From: Streptomyces fradiae
GTDB taxonomy: Bacteria; Actinomycetota; Actinomycetes; Streptomycetales; Streptomycetaceae
DNA: 64,000 nucleotides
Direction: 5' to 3'
Assembly: GCF_041270065.1 (NCBI RefSeq)
Contig: NZ_CP065958.1
Coordinates: 1,922,001 to 1,986,000 of the forward strand
The notes under the pieces are model-generated. The model did no database searches. It saw only the letters and a list, made by a program, of their open reading frames with translations, and had not been told where the DNA came from. Below are positions 20,295 through 28,124 of the stretch, in pieces. Made by a program: the position numbers and the translations under genes. Each line of letters opens with the position of its first letter. The stretch's first letter is position 1.

Positions 20295-21299
20295 ATGACG
20301 GGCGAGGCGACGGTCACGGCGGGCGAGGTGCGGGAACGGGCGCGGGGGGCGTTGCTCGGCCTCGCGGTGGGCGACGCGCTCGGCGCGCCCGCGGAGAACC
20401 TGCGGCCCTCGGAGATCCGCCGTCGCTGGGGCCGGATCGAGGGCTTCGTGGCGGACCGCCCGGCCGGCACCGACGACACCGAGTACGCCATCTTCTCGGG
20501 CCTGTTGCTCGCCCGGCACGGCTCCGCCCTGACCGTGGCCCATGTCGAACGGGCCTGGCACCACTGGATCGCCGACCTCGACGAGGGCCCGTTCCGGGGC
20601 GCTGGCTTCTCGGAGCGCGGCACCCTGGAGAACCTGCGCCGGGGCCTCGCCGCGCCCATCTCGGCCCAGCACCGGCACGCCTGGAGCGACGGTCTCGCGA
20701 TGCGGGCGGCGCCCTTCGGGGTGTTCGCGGCGGGCCGCCCGGCGGAGGCGGCGCGGCTCGTCTCCATCGACGGCAGCGTCAGCCACGAGGGCGAGGGCAT
20801 CTACGGCGGCCAGGCGGTGGCGGCGGGCGTCGCGGCGGCGATGGACGGTGCGAGCGTCACCTCCGTCATCGCGGCCGCCCTCTCCGTGGTCCCGATGGAC
20901 TCCTGGACCGCCCGCTCGATGCGCCGGGCGGTGGTGGCGGCCCAGCGCGTCGAGCCGGACCCGCTGACCCGGGAGCGCGCGGTCCGCTCCGCCGTCGTCA
21001 TCGGCGGCTACCCCTGGACCGACCTCGCCCCCGAGGCCGTCGCCCTCGCCTTCGGCGCCTTCGCCGCGGCCCGCGGCGACTTCCGCACCTCGGTCCTCAC
21101 CGCCGTCAACATGGGCCGCGACGCCGACACCACCGCCGCCGTCGCCGGCGCCCTCGCCGGCGCCCTGGGCGGCGCCACCGTGATCCCGCCCGAGTGGGCC
21201 TCCGCCATCCCCCCGGTCGCCGGCTCCTGCCTCCCCTCCATGCGCGGCTACCACGTCCTCGACATCGCCGACCTGCTCACCCCGGAGGGAGAGTCCTGA
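20295..21299 (+). CDS. ADP-ribosylglycohydrolase-family protein 1 (catalytic residues intact)
   Basis: A 334-residue single-domain ARH (DraG-like) protein. The N-terminal GLAVGDALGAPAE, the metal-binding TDDTE (Asp60, Asp61, Thr62) and the C-terminal MGRDADT (Asp276, Asp278, Thr279) followed by AAVAGALAGALGG are all present, so the two-Mg2+ site that cleaves an N- or O-glycosidic bond to ribose looks complete. The ATG at 20295 has GGAAGGGG 6 nt upstream; an earlier in-frame ATG at 20244 lacks one. It opens a seven-gene coupled operon with three more ARH proteins, a sugar kinase, a CoA-transferase and a lyase. The substrate is unknown; ADP-ribosyl-protein or a nucleoside are both possible. Confidence 0.85.
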   Translation: MTGEATVTAGEVRERARGALLGLAVGDALGAPAENLRPSEIRRRWGRIEGFVADRPAGTDDTEYAIFSGLLLARHGSALTVAHVERAWHHWIADLDEGPFRGAGFSERGTLENLRRGLAAPISAQHRHAWSDGLAMRAAPFGVFAAGRPAEAARLVSIDGSVSHEGEGIYGGQAVAAGVAAAMDGASVTSVIAAALSVVPMDSWTARSMRRAVVAAQRVEPDPLTRERAVRSAVVIGGYPWTDLAPEAVALAFGAFAAARGDFRTSVLTAVNMGRDADTTAAVAGALAGALGGATVIPPEWASAIPPVAGSCLPSMRGYHVLDIADLLTPEGES

Positions 21300-23338
21300 T
21301 GAGCGCAGACCTGACGACCACTGCGACGCCGAACCGAGGCGGCGAGGAATGGTCTTCGACGAGTTCGGAGGACGGCGCGGAGGGGTCCGCCCGCCCGGGC
21401 CCCGAGCGGGACGGCGGGGCGCCGGAGGAACCGGGCGCCCGGCCGGACGGGCAGGCGGACGGCCGGCCCGACGGGCGAACGGACGGGCAGGTGCGCGGCC
21501 GGCGTTCCGACGCGCGGGCTTCCGGCCCCGGGGTCGGCACCGTCGGCGAAGCCGCGGAGCGGGAGGCGCGTGCCGGGCGCCCCGGCGAAGCCGGGCGGTG
21601 GGACCGGGCGGCCGGACCGGTGGCCCGCGGGCTCCGCCCCGCGGGCGACGCCGGGCGGCAAGCCCCGGACACCGGGCGCCCCGGCCGAGCCTGCGGCTGG
21701 AGCGAGGGCGGCGGCGAAGCCGCCACCAACGGGAGCTGGGCCCACGGCGGAGCCGGTGGGCAGGGTGCGCAGGCAAGCCTCAGCCCTCCGACCGACTTGC
21801 CCCGGGGAGGCGCGAACCCCGGCGAAGCCAGGGGCTGGAACGGAGCGGTCGGCGAAGCCGGGCCGCAAAACAGGGGAGCCGGACCGATGGCCCGCGGGTT
21901 CAGCCCTGTGGGCGACGCTGTCGGTGAACCTGGGAGGCGGAACCAGGTGGCCGGCGAAGCCGCCACCAACGGGGGCTGGGCCCACGGCGGAGCCGGTGGG
22001 CAGGGTGCGCAGGCACACCTCGGCGCGCCGACCGCCCCGGCGGCGGCAGGCGCGAAGCCTGGCGAAGCCGGGCCGCAGGGTCGCGCCGCCCGCCGAACCG
22101 GCGAAGCCGCCACCGCCAACAGGGCCAGGCTCACCGGGCGCCGGGCGCCGGTGCTCGGGGTGCGCAGGCGGGGGCGGCGGGAGGGGCGGCGGGAAGGGAT
22201 CGAGGGGGTGTTGCTCGGGATGGCGGCCGGGGACGCGGCCGGGTGGCCGGCGGCGCGGCATCGGGCGGCGCGGATGCCGGAGTGGACGCGGCGGCTCACC
22301 CGGGAGCTTGACACGTTCGCCGAGGAGAACGCGACGACGACGCTGCCCGTACCGATCGCGCTGAACCAGCCGCCCGAGCCCCTCCGCCTCGGTCCCTCGG
22401 ACGACGCCGAGTGGGCGGTGTTCACGGCTGAGGCGCTGCTCGCGGCGGCGGGGCCGCTGTTCCGGACGCTCGCGCCCGAGCGGCGGCTGCGGGCCGCCGT
22501 CGACCAGGCGTGGAACGCGCTCGCGAGCCAGGTCGCCGCCGCGGCCGCCCGCGCGCCCGAGGTCGAGTCCGCCGTGCTCCCGCTGCGGGCGCGGATCTCG
22601 GTGCGGGCCGGGCTCGGGAACCTGGCGACCGGGCTGCGGCCGCCCGCGACCGGCCACGACAACCCGCACTACTTCGACGACGCCGCCTGCGTCCGCGCCG
22701 CCGTGCTCGCCCTCGTCCATCCCGGGGACCCCCAGGCGGCTGCCGCGCTCGCCGAGTTCGACGCGCGCTACACGCAGGACGGCGACGGCGTGCACGGCGC
22801 CCGGGCCATGGCCGCGGCGGTCGCGGCGGCGCTCGGCGGCGCGTCGGCCGAGGACGCGGTGGAGGCGGCGCTCGCCCAGCTGCCGCCCGCGACGGAGATC
22901 GGCCGCAACGCCCGCCACGCCGTCCAGCTGGCCCGCACCGCCACCACCGCCTTCGAGCTGGTCCCGCTCCTGGAGCACCAGATCGTCGACCACGTCTACA
23001 GCTACGGCATCGCCGCGGCCGAGACCGTCCCGGTCGCCCTCGCCCTCGCGCTCGCCGCGCGCGGCGACATGACCGCCGCCGTGCCGGCCGCCGTCTGTCT
23101 GTCCCGGGTCGCCGACTCCGCCCCGGCGCTCGCGGGCGCGCTCACCGGCGCGCTGGGCGGCGGCGGTTCGGTGCCGGCGACCTGGCGGGCCGCCTGCCGC
23201 ACCCTCGCGGGCTGCGCCCTCCCCCGCCTCGCGGGCACCGACCTGGTCGAACTCGCCGGTCTCCTCGCAGCCACGGAACCGACCACCCCGGGTGGACAAT
23301 TCCGGCATGACCCCTCAAACTCACCCCACGCTGGATGA
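21299..23338 (+). CDS. ADP-ribosylglycohydrolase-family protein 2, degenerate metal site, repeat-rich N terminus
   Basis: 679 residues; ATG overlaps the previous stop (TGATG). Residues 1 to about 290 are low-complexity Gly/Ala/Pro/Arg sequence with internal repeats. The ARH domain starts near GIEGVLLGMAAGDAAGW. Its metal motifs are altered: DDA (368-370) replaces DDT, and SRVADS (602-607) replaces GRDADT, so Val604 stands where the first C-terminal Asp should be. It may be catalytically dead or bind only one metal, and could act as a partner of the intact paralogues. The N-terminal codons have lower GC at the third position than the domain, so the true start could be downstream, for example a GTG near 22150. 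Confidence 0.7.
   Translation: MSADLTTTATPNRGGEEWSSTSSEDGAEGSARPGPERDGGAPEEPGARPDGQADGRPDGRTDGQVRGRRSDARASGPGVGTVGEAAEREARAGRPGEAGRWDRAAGPVARGLRPAGDAGRQAPDTGRPGRACGWSEGGGEAATNGSWAHGGAGGQGAQASLSPPTDLPRGGANPGEARGWNGAVGEAGPQNRGAGPMARGFSPVGDAVGEPGRRNQVAGEAATNGGWAHGGAGGQGAQAHLGAPTAPAAAGAKPGEAGPQGRAARRTGEAATANRARLTGRRAPVLGVRRRGRREGRREGIEGVLLGMAAGDAAGWPAARHRAARMPEWTRRLTRELDTFAEENATTTLPVPIALNQPPEPLRLGPSDDAEWAVFTAEALLAAAGPLFRTLAPERRLRAAVDQAWNALASQVAAAAARAPEVESAVLPLRARISVRAGLGNLATGLRPPATGHDNPHYFDDAACVRAAVLALVHPGDPQAAAALAEFDARYTQDGDGVHGARAMAAAVAAALGGASAEDAVEAALAQLPPATEIGRNARHAVQLARTATTAFELVPLLEHQIVDHVYSYGIAAAETVPVALALALAARGDMTAAVPAAVCLSRVADSAPALAGALTGALGGGGSVPATWRAACRTLAGCALPRLAGTDLVELAGLLAATEPTTPGGQFRHDPSNSPHAG
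21713..22015 (+). repeat. 63-nt direct repeat, copies 240 bp apart, inside the ARH2 N-terminal region
   Basis: Positions 21713-21775 and 21953-22015 differ at one base and are exactly 240 bp (80 codons) apart. The surrounding 21540-22110 segment contains eight copies of GGCGAAGCC, which can fold as GGC-GAA-GCC mini-hairpins. A second pair (from 21614 and 21881, 267 bp apart) is more diverged. All offsets are multiples of three. Confidence 0.85.
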
Positions 23339-24470
23339 CCGCATCACCGGCAGCCTCCTCGGGGCCGCCGTGGGCGACGCCCTCGGCGGCCCCGTCGAGG
23401 GCTACACCCCCGAGCAGATCGTGGAACGCCACGGCGGCCGCGTCACCGGCATCGTCGGCCCCTGGAACGGCGCGGACTGGCGCACCGCCCGCCCCATCGC
23501 GCCGTACCACAAGGGCGACGGGCACGTCACCGACGACACCCTGATGACCCACGCCCTGATCAGGGTGTACGAGAAGGTCCGCGACCACCTCGACGCGTAC
23601 GCGGTCGCCGAGCACCTGGTCCCCGAACTCATCGGCCGCCCGGTCTGGATCCCGGAACTGGAGGCGGAGGCGCTGCCCCTCCAGCGGGTCTTCCTGGCCG
23701 AGAAGTGGATCGTCGCCCGGCTCCACTACGGGCACGCCGACCCGCGCGAGGCCGGCACCGGAAACATCGTCAACTGCGGCGCCGCGATGTACATGGCCCC
23801 GGTCGGCCTGGTCAACGCCGCGCACCCGGCCGCCGCGTACGCCGAGGCCGTCGACATCGCGGGCGCCCACCAGTCCTCGTACGGACGCGAGGCCGCCGGC
23901 GTCTTCGCCGCCGCCGTCGCCGCGGCCTGCACGCCCGGGGCGACCCCGCGCTCGGTCGTCGACACGGCGCTCGCCCTCGCCAAGGACGGCACCCGCGCGG
24001 CGATCGAGGCGATCGCCGAAGTCGGCGACGCGCACCAGGACTTCGAGACCGCGCTCGCCCCGCTGCGCCGGGCCGTCGCCCCCTTCGACTCCGTCGGCCC
24101 CGACTACCGCGCCCCCTCCCTGGACGCCCGCCGCCCCTCCCGGACCCACGCCATCGAGGAACTGCCCGTCGCCCTCGGCATGCTCCTCGTCGGCGACGGC
24201 GACTACCGCCGTACGGTCCTCGGCGCCGTCAACTACGGCCGCGACTGCGACTCCATCGCCACCATGGCCGGCGCGCTCGCCGGCGCCCTGCACGGCGAGT
24301 CCGCCGTCCCCGCCGAGTGGGCCAAACAGATCGCCGAGGCCAGCCGCCTCGACCTGCACGCCCCGGCCGCCGCCCTGACCGCCGTGACCCACGAGGTCTT
24401 CGCCCGCGACAGGGCCCGCCGCCGGTCCCACGAGTCGGCGTACGCGACCCTGACGGGCGCGGCCCGATGA
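23307..24470 (+). CDS. ADP-ribosylglycohydrolase-family protein 3 (catalytic residues intact)
   Basis: A 387-residue ARH protein. GAAVGDALGGPVEG, TDDT (Asp76, Asp77, Thr78) and NYGRDCDS (Asp313, Asp315, Ser316) followed by IATMAGALAGALHG indicate an intact di-metal site. It differs from protein 1 by insertions (WNGADWRTARPIAPYHKGDGH before TDDT) that probably shape a different pocket. I chose the ATG at 23307, which lies 32 bp inside the end of the preceding gene; a GTG at 23292 is an alternative. Its stop overlaps the next ATG (ATGA). Confidence 0.85.
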   Translation: MTPQTHPTLDDRITGSLLGAAVGDALGGPVEGYTPEQIVERHGGRVTGIVGPWNGADWRTARPIAPYHKGDGHVTDDTLMTHALIRVYEKVRDHLDAYAVAEHLVPELIGRPVWIPELEAEALPLQRVFLAEKWIVARLHYGHADPREAGTGNIVNCGAAMYMAPVGLVNAAHPAAAYAEAVDIAGAHQSSYGREAAGVFAAAVAAACTPGATPRSVVDTALALAKDGTRAAIEAIAEVGDAHQDFETALAPLRRAVAPFDSVGPDYRAPSLDARRPSRTHAIEELPVALGMLLVGDGDYRRTVLGAVNYGRDCDSIATMAGALAGALHGESAVPAEWAKQIAEASRLDLHAPAAALTAVTHEVFARDRARRRSHESAYATLTGAAR

Positions 24471-26014
24471 CGAGCCCTCCGGCCGGCGCCCAGGGCCATG
24501 CCCCCGAGGAGGCCCCGGAGGACCACCGCGCCGCCCGGCCCCTCACGACCCCCGTCCGCCTCACCTGGGTGCAGCCCGAGGACCTGGTGGGTCACGAACT
24601 GCGCCAAGCGGCGGAGGACGGCCGCGACGCCCGCGCCCTCGCCGCCCGCTGGTCCGCCGCCGGCGGCCCACCCGCACCCCCATCCGCCGGCGCCTCCCCC
24701 ACCCCCCGCCCGGACCTCCGCCCCCTGGCCGAGACCCTCCTCGACGCCCTGTCCGAACTCCCCTCCCCCCTCACCCCCCTGGAACCCACCCCCCTCACCG
24801 CGATCATCGCCGCCTGCCCCAACTGGCCGCCGAGCGCGACGCGCGAGGCGCCGCGGGACCAGGGGGACGGGGGCGGAGCCCCCGGTCTCGTCAGAGTTTC
24901 GGGGTGGGGGCACCACCCGGGCGAAGCTCTGGGGGAGGGCGGGGTGGGGGAAGTCGACGCCCTGTACAACCGGCTGCACGCCGCCTGGCTCGGCCGCGCC
25001 GCCGGCTGTCTCCTCGGCAAGCCCGTGGAGAAGCTGCCCCTCCCCGCCATCCGCGCCCTCGCCCGCGCCACCGGCAACTGGCCGCTCAGCGACTGGTTCA
25101 CGGCCCGCGGCGTCCCCGCGGAGCTCCTCGCCGCGCACCCGTGGAACCGCCGCTCCGCCACCACCTCGCTCGCCGAGAACATCGACGGGATGCCCGAGGA
25201 CGACGACCTCAACTACCCCCTCCTCAATCTGCTCCTCCTCCGTCGCCACGGCCGCGGCTTCGGCACCGCCGACGTCGCCCGGCTCTGGCTGGACGAACTG
25301 CCCGCCGGACGCACCTTCACCGCCGAGCGGATCGCCTACCGCAACCTCCTCGACGGTGTCGAACCCCCGCACACCGCCTCCCGCCGCAACCCCTTCCGCG
25401 AGTGGATCGGCGCGCAGATCCGCGCCGACGTGCACGGCTGGACCCACCCCGGCGACCCGGCCGGCGCCGCCCGCCAGGCCCACCGGGACGCCGTGCTCAG
25501 CCACACCGGCAACGGCGTGTACGGCGCGATGTTCGTCGCCGCGACGATCGCCGCCGCCGCGAGCGGGACCGCCGACGTGCACGCCTGCCTCGCCGCCGGG
25601 CTCGCCGTCGTGCCGCCCGGGTCACGGCTGGCCCGCGCCGTACGGTTCGGCATCGGGGCCGCCCGTACGCACCCGGACTTCGACACCGTGGTGGACCGGC
25701 TCCACGCCGAACTCGGCGGGTATCACTGGGTCCATGCCGTGCCCAACGCCGCCCTGCTCGCCGCCGCGCTCACCCACGCCGACGGCGACTTCACCCGCTC
25801 CATCGGCGCGGCCGTGTCCGGCGGCTGGGACACCGACTCCAACGGAGCCACCGCCGGCTCGGTCGCCGGACTGCTCGCCGGGCACCCGGACCGGCTGCCC
25901 GAATCCTGGACCTCCCCTCTCAAGAACCGGCTCTCGACCTCGGTGCCGTCCTTCGACGGCATCGGCTTCGACGCCCTGGCCGCACTGACGCACTCGGAGG
26001 CAGTACGCCCATGA
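24467..26014 (+). CDS. ADP-ribosylglycohydrolase-family protein 4, with N-terminal extension
   Basis: 515 residues. An N-terminal segment of about 110 residues (RLTWVQPEDLVGHELRQAAE and a Pro-rich linker) precedes a stretch made of repeat-derived sequence. The ARH domain then starts at YNRLHAAWLGRAAGCLLGKPVE. The N-terminal motif is PEDDDLN (Asp245-247) instead of TDDT, and the C-terminal motif GWDTDSN (Asp455, Asp457, Ser458) is intact. This variant pattern suggests a distinct ARH subfamily, not a dead enzyme. Couplings on both sides (ATGA) place it in the same operon. Its function is unknown. Confidence 0.8.
   Translation: MTSPPAGAQGHAPEEAPEDHRAARPLTTPVRLTWVQPEDLVGHELRQAAEDGRDARALAARWSAAGGPPAPPSAGASPTPRPDLRPLAETLLDALSELPSPLTPLEPTPLTAIIAACPNWPPSATREAPRDQGDGGGAPGLVRVSGWGHHPGEALGEGGVGEVDALYNRLHAAWLGRAAGCLLGKPVEKLPLPAIRALARATGNWPLSDWFTARGVPAELLAAHPWNRRSATTSLAENIDGMPEDDDLNYPLLNLLLLRRHGRGFGTADVARLWLDELPAGRTFTAERIAYRNLLDGVEPPHTASRRNPFREWIGAQIRADVHGWTHPGDPAGAARQAHRDAVLSHTGNGVYGAMFVAATIAAAASGTADVHACLAAGLAVVPPGSRLARAVRFGIGAARTHPDFDTVVDRLHAELGGYHWVHAVPNAALLAAALTHADGDFTRSIGAAVSGGWDTDSNGATAGSVAGLLAGHPDRLPESWTSPLKNRLSTSVPSFDGIGFDALAALTHSEAVRP
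24869..24939 (+). repeat. Repeat-derived insert inside ARH protein 4
   Basis: Contains a GGGGGC-GGA-GCCCCC hairpin (24869-24883) and GGGCGAAGCTCTGGGGGAGG (from 24919), which closely matches the non-coding element at 33260-33281 in the trpM-trpB gap. It reads in frame as a Gly-rich linker just before the ARH domain. Confidence 0.65.
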
Positions 26015-26904
26015 CCAGCAGCATCGTCGTGCTCGGCAGCACGAACATGGACCTCGTGGCCTACGTGGCCAAGGCGCCCGCCCGCGGCGAGACCGTCACC
26101 GGCCGCGAGTTCCGCACCGTGCCAGGCGGCAAGGGCGCCAACCAGGCCGTCGCCGCCGCCCGGGCCGGCGCCGAGGTGTCGATGATCGGCGCGGTCGGCG
26201 CCGACGACTTCGGCGTACGGATGCGGGCCGCGCTCGAGCACAGCGGCGTCGACACCGATCTGCTCCGCACCGTCGAGGGCGCCTCCGGCACCGCCCATAT
26301 CGTCGTCGACGACGAGGGCGGCAACGCGATCGTCGTCGTCCCCGGCGCCAACGGCACCGTCACCTCCCTCGACCACGGCGACGAGGCCCTGATCGGCACC
26401 GCCGACGCCCTGCTCCTCCAGCTCGAACTCCCCCTCTCCGTGGTCGTCGAGGGCGCGCGGGCCGCCCGCGAGCGCGGCGTCCGCACCATCCTCACCCCCT
26501 CCCCCGTCCAGCCCCTGCCGCCGGAACTCCTCGCCGCCACCGACCTGTTGGTGCCGAACGAGCACGAGGCAACCGCCCTCACCGGCGAGACCGACCCGGC
26601 CGCCGCCGCCAAGGCGCTCCTGCAGCAGGTGCCCGAGGTGGTCGTCACCCTCGGCGCGGCCGGCTGCCTGCACGCCGTACGCGGCGCCGAACCACGGACC
26701 GTGCCCGCGCCCCGCGTCCGGGCCGTGGACACCACCGCCGCCGGCGACACCTTCGCCGGGGTCCTGGCCGTGGCCCTCACCGAGGGCCGCCCCATGCCGG
26801 AGGCCCTCGCCTGGGCGTCGGCGGCCGCCGCGCTCTCGGTGCAGCACGAGGGCGCGTCCACCTCGATGCCGTACCGCGCCGCGATCGAGGCGGCCCTCGC
26901 ATGA
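26011..26904 (+). CDS. rbsK: Ribokinase-type carbohydrate kinase (PfkB family)
   Basis: A 297-residue PfkB-family kinase. The N-terminal substrate motif GSTNMDL and GGKGANQA (39-46) are those of ribokinases, and the C-terminal TTAAGDTFAG carries the catalytic base Asp246 and the anion hole. It would phosphorylate ribose, or a ribose-containing nucleoside, with ATP. ATGA overlaps on both sides tie it to the ARH genes upstream and the CoA-transferase downstream. Placement directly after four glycohydrolases suggests that it takes the sugar they release. A RbsR-like operator precedes the operon. Ribokinase is the best call; a nucleoside or pseudouridine-type kinase is the main alternative. Confidence 0.85.
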   Translation: MTSSIVVLGSTNMDLVAYVAKAPARGETVTGREFRTVPGGKGANQAVAAARAGAEVSMIGAVGADDFGVRMRAALEHSGVDTDLLRTVEGASGTAHIVVDDEGGNAIVVVPGANGTVTSLDHGDEALIGTADALLLQLELPLSVVVEGARAARERGVRTILTPSPVQPLPPELLAATDLLVPNEHEATALTGETDPAAAAKALLQQVPEVVVTLGAAGCLHAVRGAEPRTVPAPRVRAVDTTAAGDTFAGVLAVALTEGRPMPEALAWASAAAALSVQHEGASTSMPYRAAIEAALA

Positions 26905-28124
26905 CCGCCGCCATGAGCCCCGCCGCCGGCACCGCCCCGCAGCCGCCGCTGCACGGACTGCGCGTCCTCGACCTCGCCACCCTCTTCGCGGGCCCGCTCG
27001 CCGCGATGATGCTCGGCGACTTCGGGGCCGACGTGATCAAGATCGAGCACCCCCGCAAGCCCGACCCGTCCCGCGGCCACGGCCCCGCCAAGGACGGCGT
27101 CGGCCTGTGGTGGAAGGTCCTCGGCCGCAACAAGCGGACCATGACCCTCGACCTGTCCACGCCCGGCGGCCGCGACACCCTGCTGCGGCTCGCCGCCGAG
27201 GCCGACGTGATCGTGGAGAACTTCCGCCCCGGCACCCTGGAACGCTGGGGCCTCGGCTGGGAGGAACTGTCCACGGTCAACCCGCGCCTGGTGCTCGCCC
27301 GGGTCACCGGCTTCGGCCAGTTCGGCCCGTACGCCCACCGGCCCGGCTTCGGCACCCTCGCCGAGGCCATGAGCGGCTTCGCCGCCATCACCGGCGAGCC
27401 GGACGGACCGCCGACCCTGCCGCCCTTCGGCCTCGCCGACTCGATCGCCGCCCTCGCCACCGCGTACGCCGTGATGACCGCGCTCACCGCCAGGCACACC
27501 ACCGGCCACGGCCAGGTCGTCGACATGGCCATCATCGAACCGATGCTCTCCGTCATCGGACCCCACCCCCTCTGGTACGACCAGCTCGGCTACGTCCAGC
27601 CGCGCACCGGCAACCGCTCCCGCAACAACGCCCCGCGCAACACCTACAAGACCTCCGACGGTTCCTGGGTCGCCGTCTCCACCTCCGCCCAGTCGATCGC
27701 CGAACGCGTGCTGCGCCTGGTCGGCCGGCCGGAGCTGATCGACGAACCCTGGTTCGCCACCGGCACCGGACGGGCCGCGCACGCGGACGTCCTCGACGAG
27801 GCGGTCGGCTCCTGGATCTCGCGCCACACCCGCGACGAGGCCATGGCCGCCTTCGAGAAGGCGGAGGCCGCCATCGCCCCCGTCTACGACGTCCGCGACG
27901 TCCTCGACGACCCCCAGTTCCAGGCCCTCGGCACCGTCACCGAGGTCCCGGACCCCGAGCTCGGCCCGATCCGGATGCAGAACGTGCTCTTCCGGCTCTC
28001 CGACACCCCCGGCGCGATCCGCTGGACCGGCCGCCCGCACGGCGCCGACACCCACACCCTCCTCTCCGAGCTCGGTCTCACCCCAGGCGAGATCGCCACC
28101 CTGCGCGCCGAAGGAGCCGTATGA
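26901..28124 (+). CDS. Class III CoA-transferase (CaiB/BaiF family)
   Basis: A 407-residue family III CoA-transferase. LHGLRVLDLATLFAGPLAAMMLGDFGADVIKIE is the family N terminus (split here by normal variation), ENFRPGTLERWGLG and ARVTGFGQFGPY follow, and the catalytic Asp208 is in GQVVDMAI. These enzymes transfer CoA between carboxylic acids through an aspartyl-CoA thioester. ATGA couplings on both sides link it to the kinase and to a CitE-type lyase. A CoA-transferase followed by a CitE-like lyase is the arrangement used to activate and cleave citramalate or malate-type acids, so such a substrate is a reasonable guess. Confidence 0.88.
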   Translation: MTAAMSPAAGTAPQPPLHGLRVLDLATLFAGPLAAMMLGDFGADVIKIEHPRKPDPSRGHGPAKDGVGLWWKVLGRNKRTMTLDLSTPGGRDTLLRLAAEADVIVENFRPGTLERWGLGWEELSTVNPRLVLARVTGFGQFGPYAHRPGFGTLAEAMSGFAAITGEPDGPPTLPPFGLADSIAALATAYAVMTALTARHTTGHGQVVDMAIIEPMLSVIGPHPLWYDQLGYVQPRTGNRSRNNAPRNTYKTSDGSWVAVSTSAQSIAERVLRLVGRPELIDEPWFATGTGRAAHADVLDEAVGSWISRHTRDEAMAAFEKAEAAIAPVYDVRDVLDDPQFQALGTVTEVPDPELGPIRMQNVLFRLSDTPGAIRWTGRPHGADTHTLLSELGLTPGEIATLRAEGAV

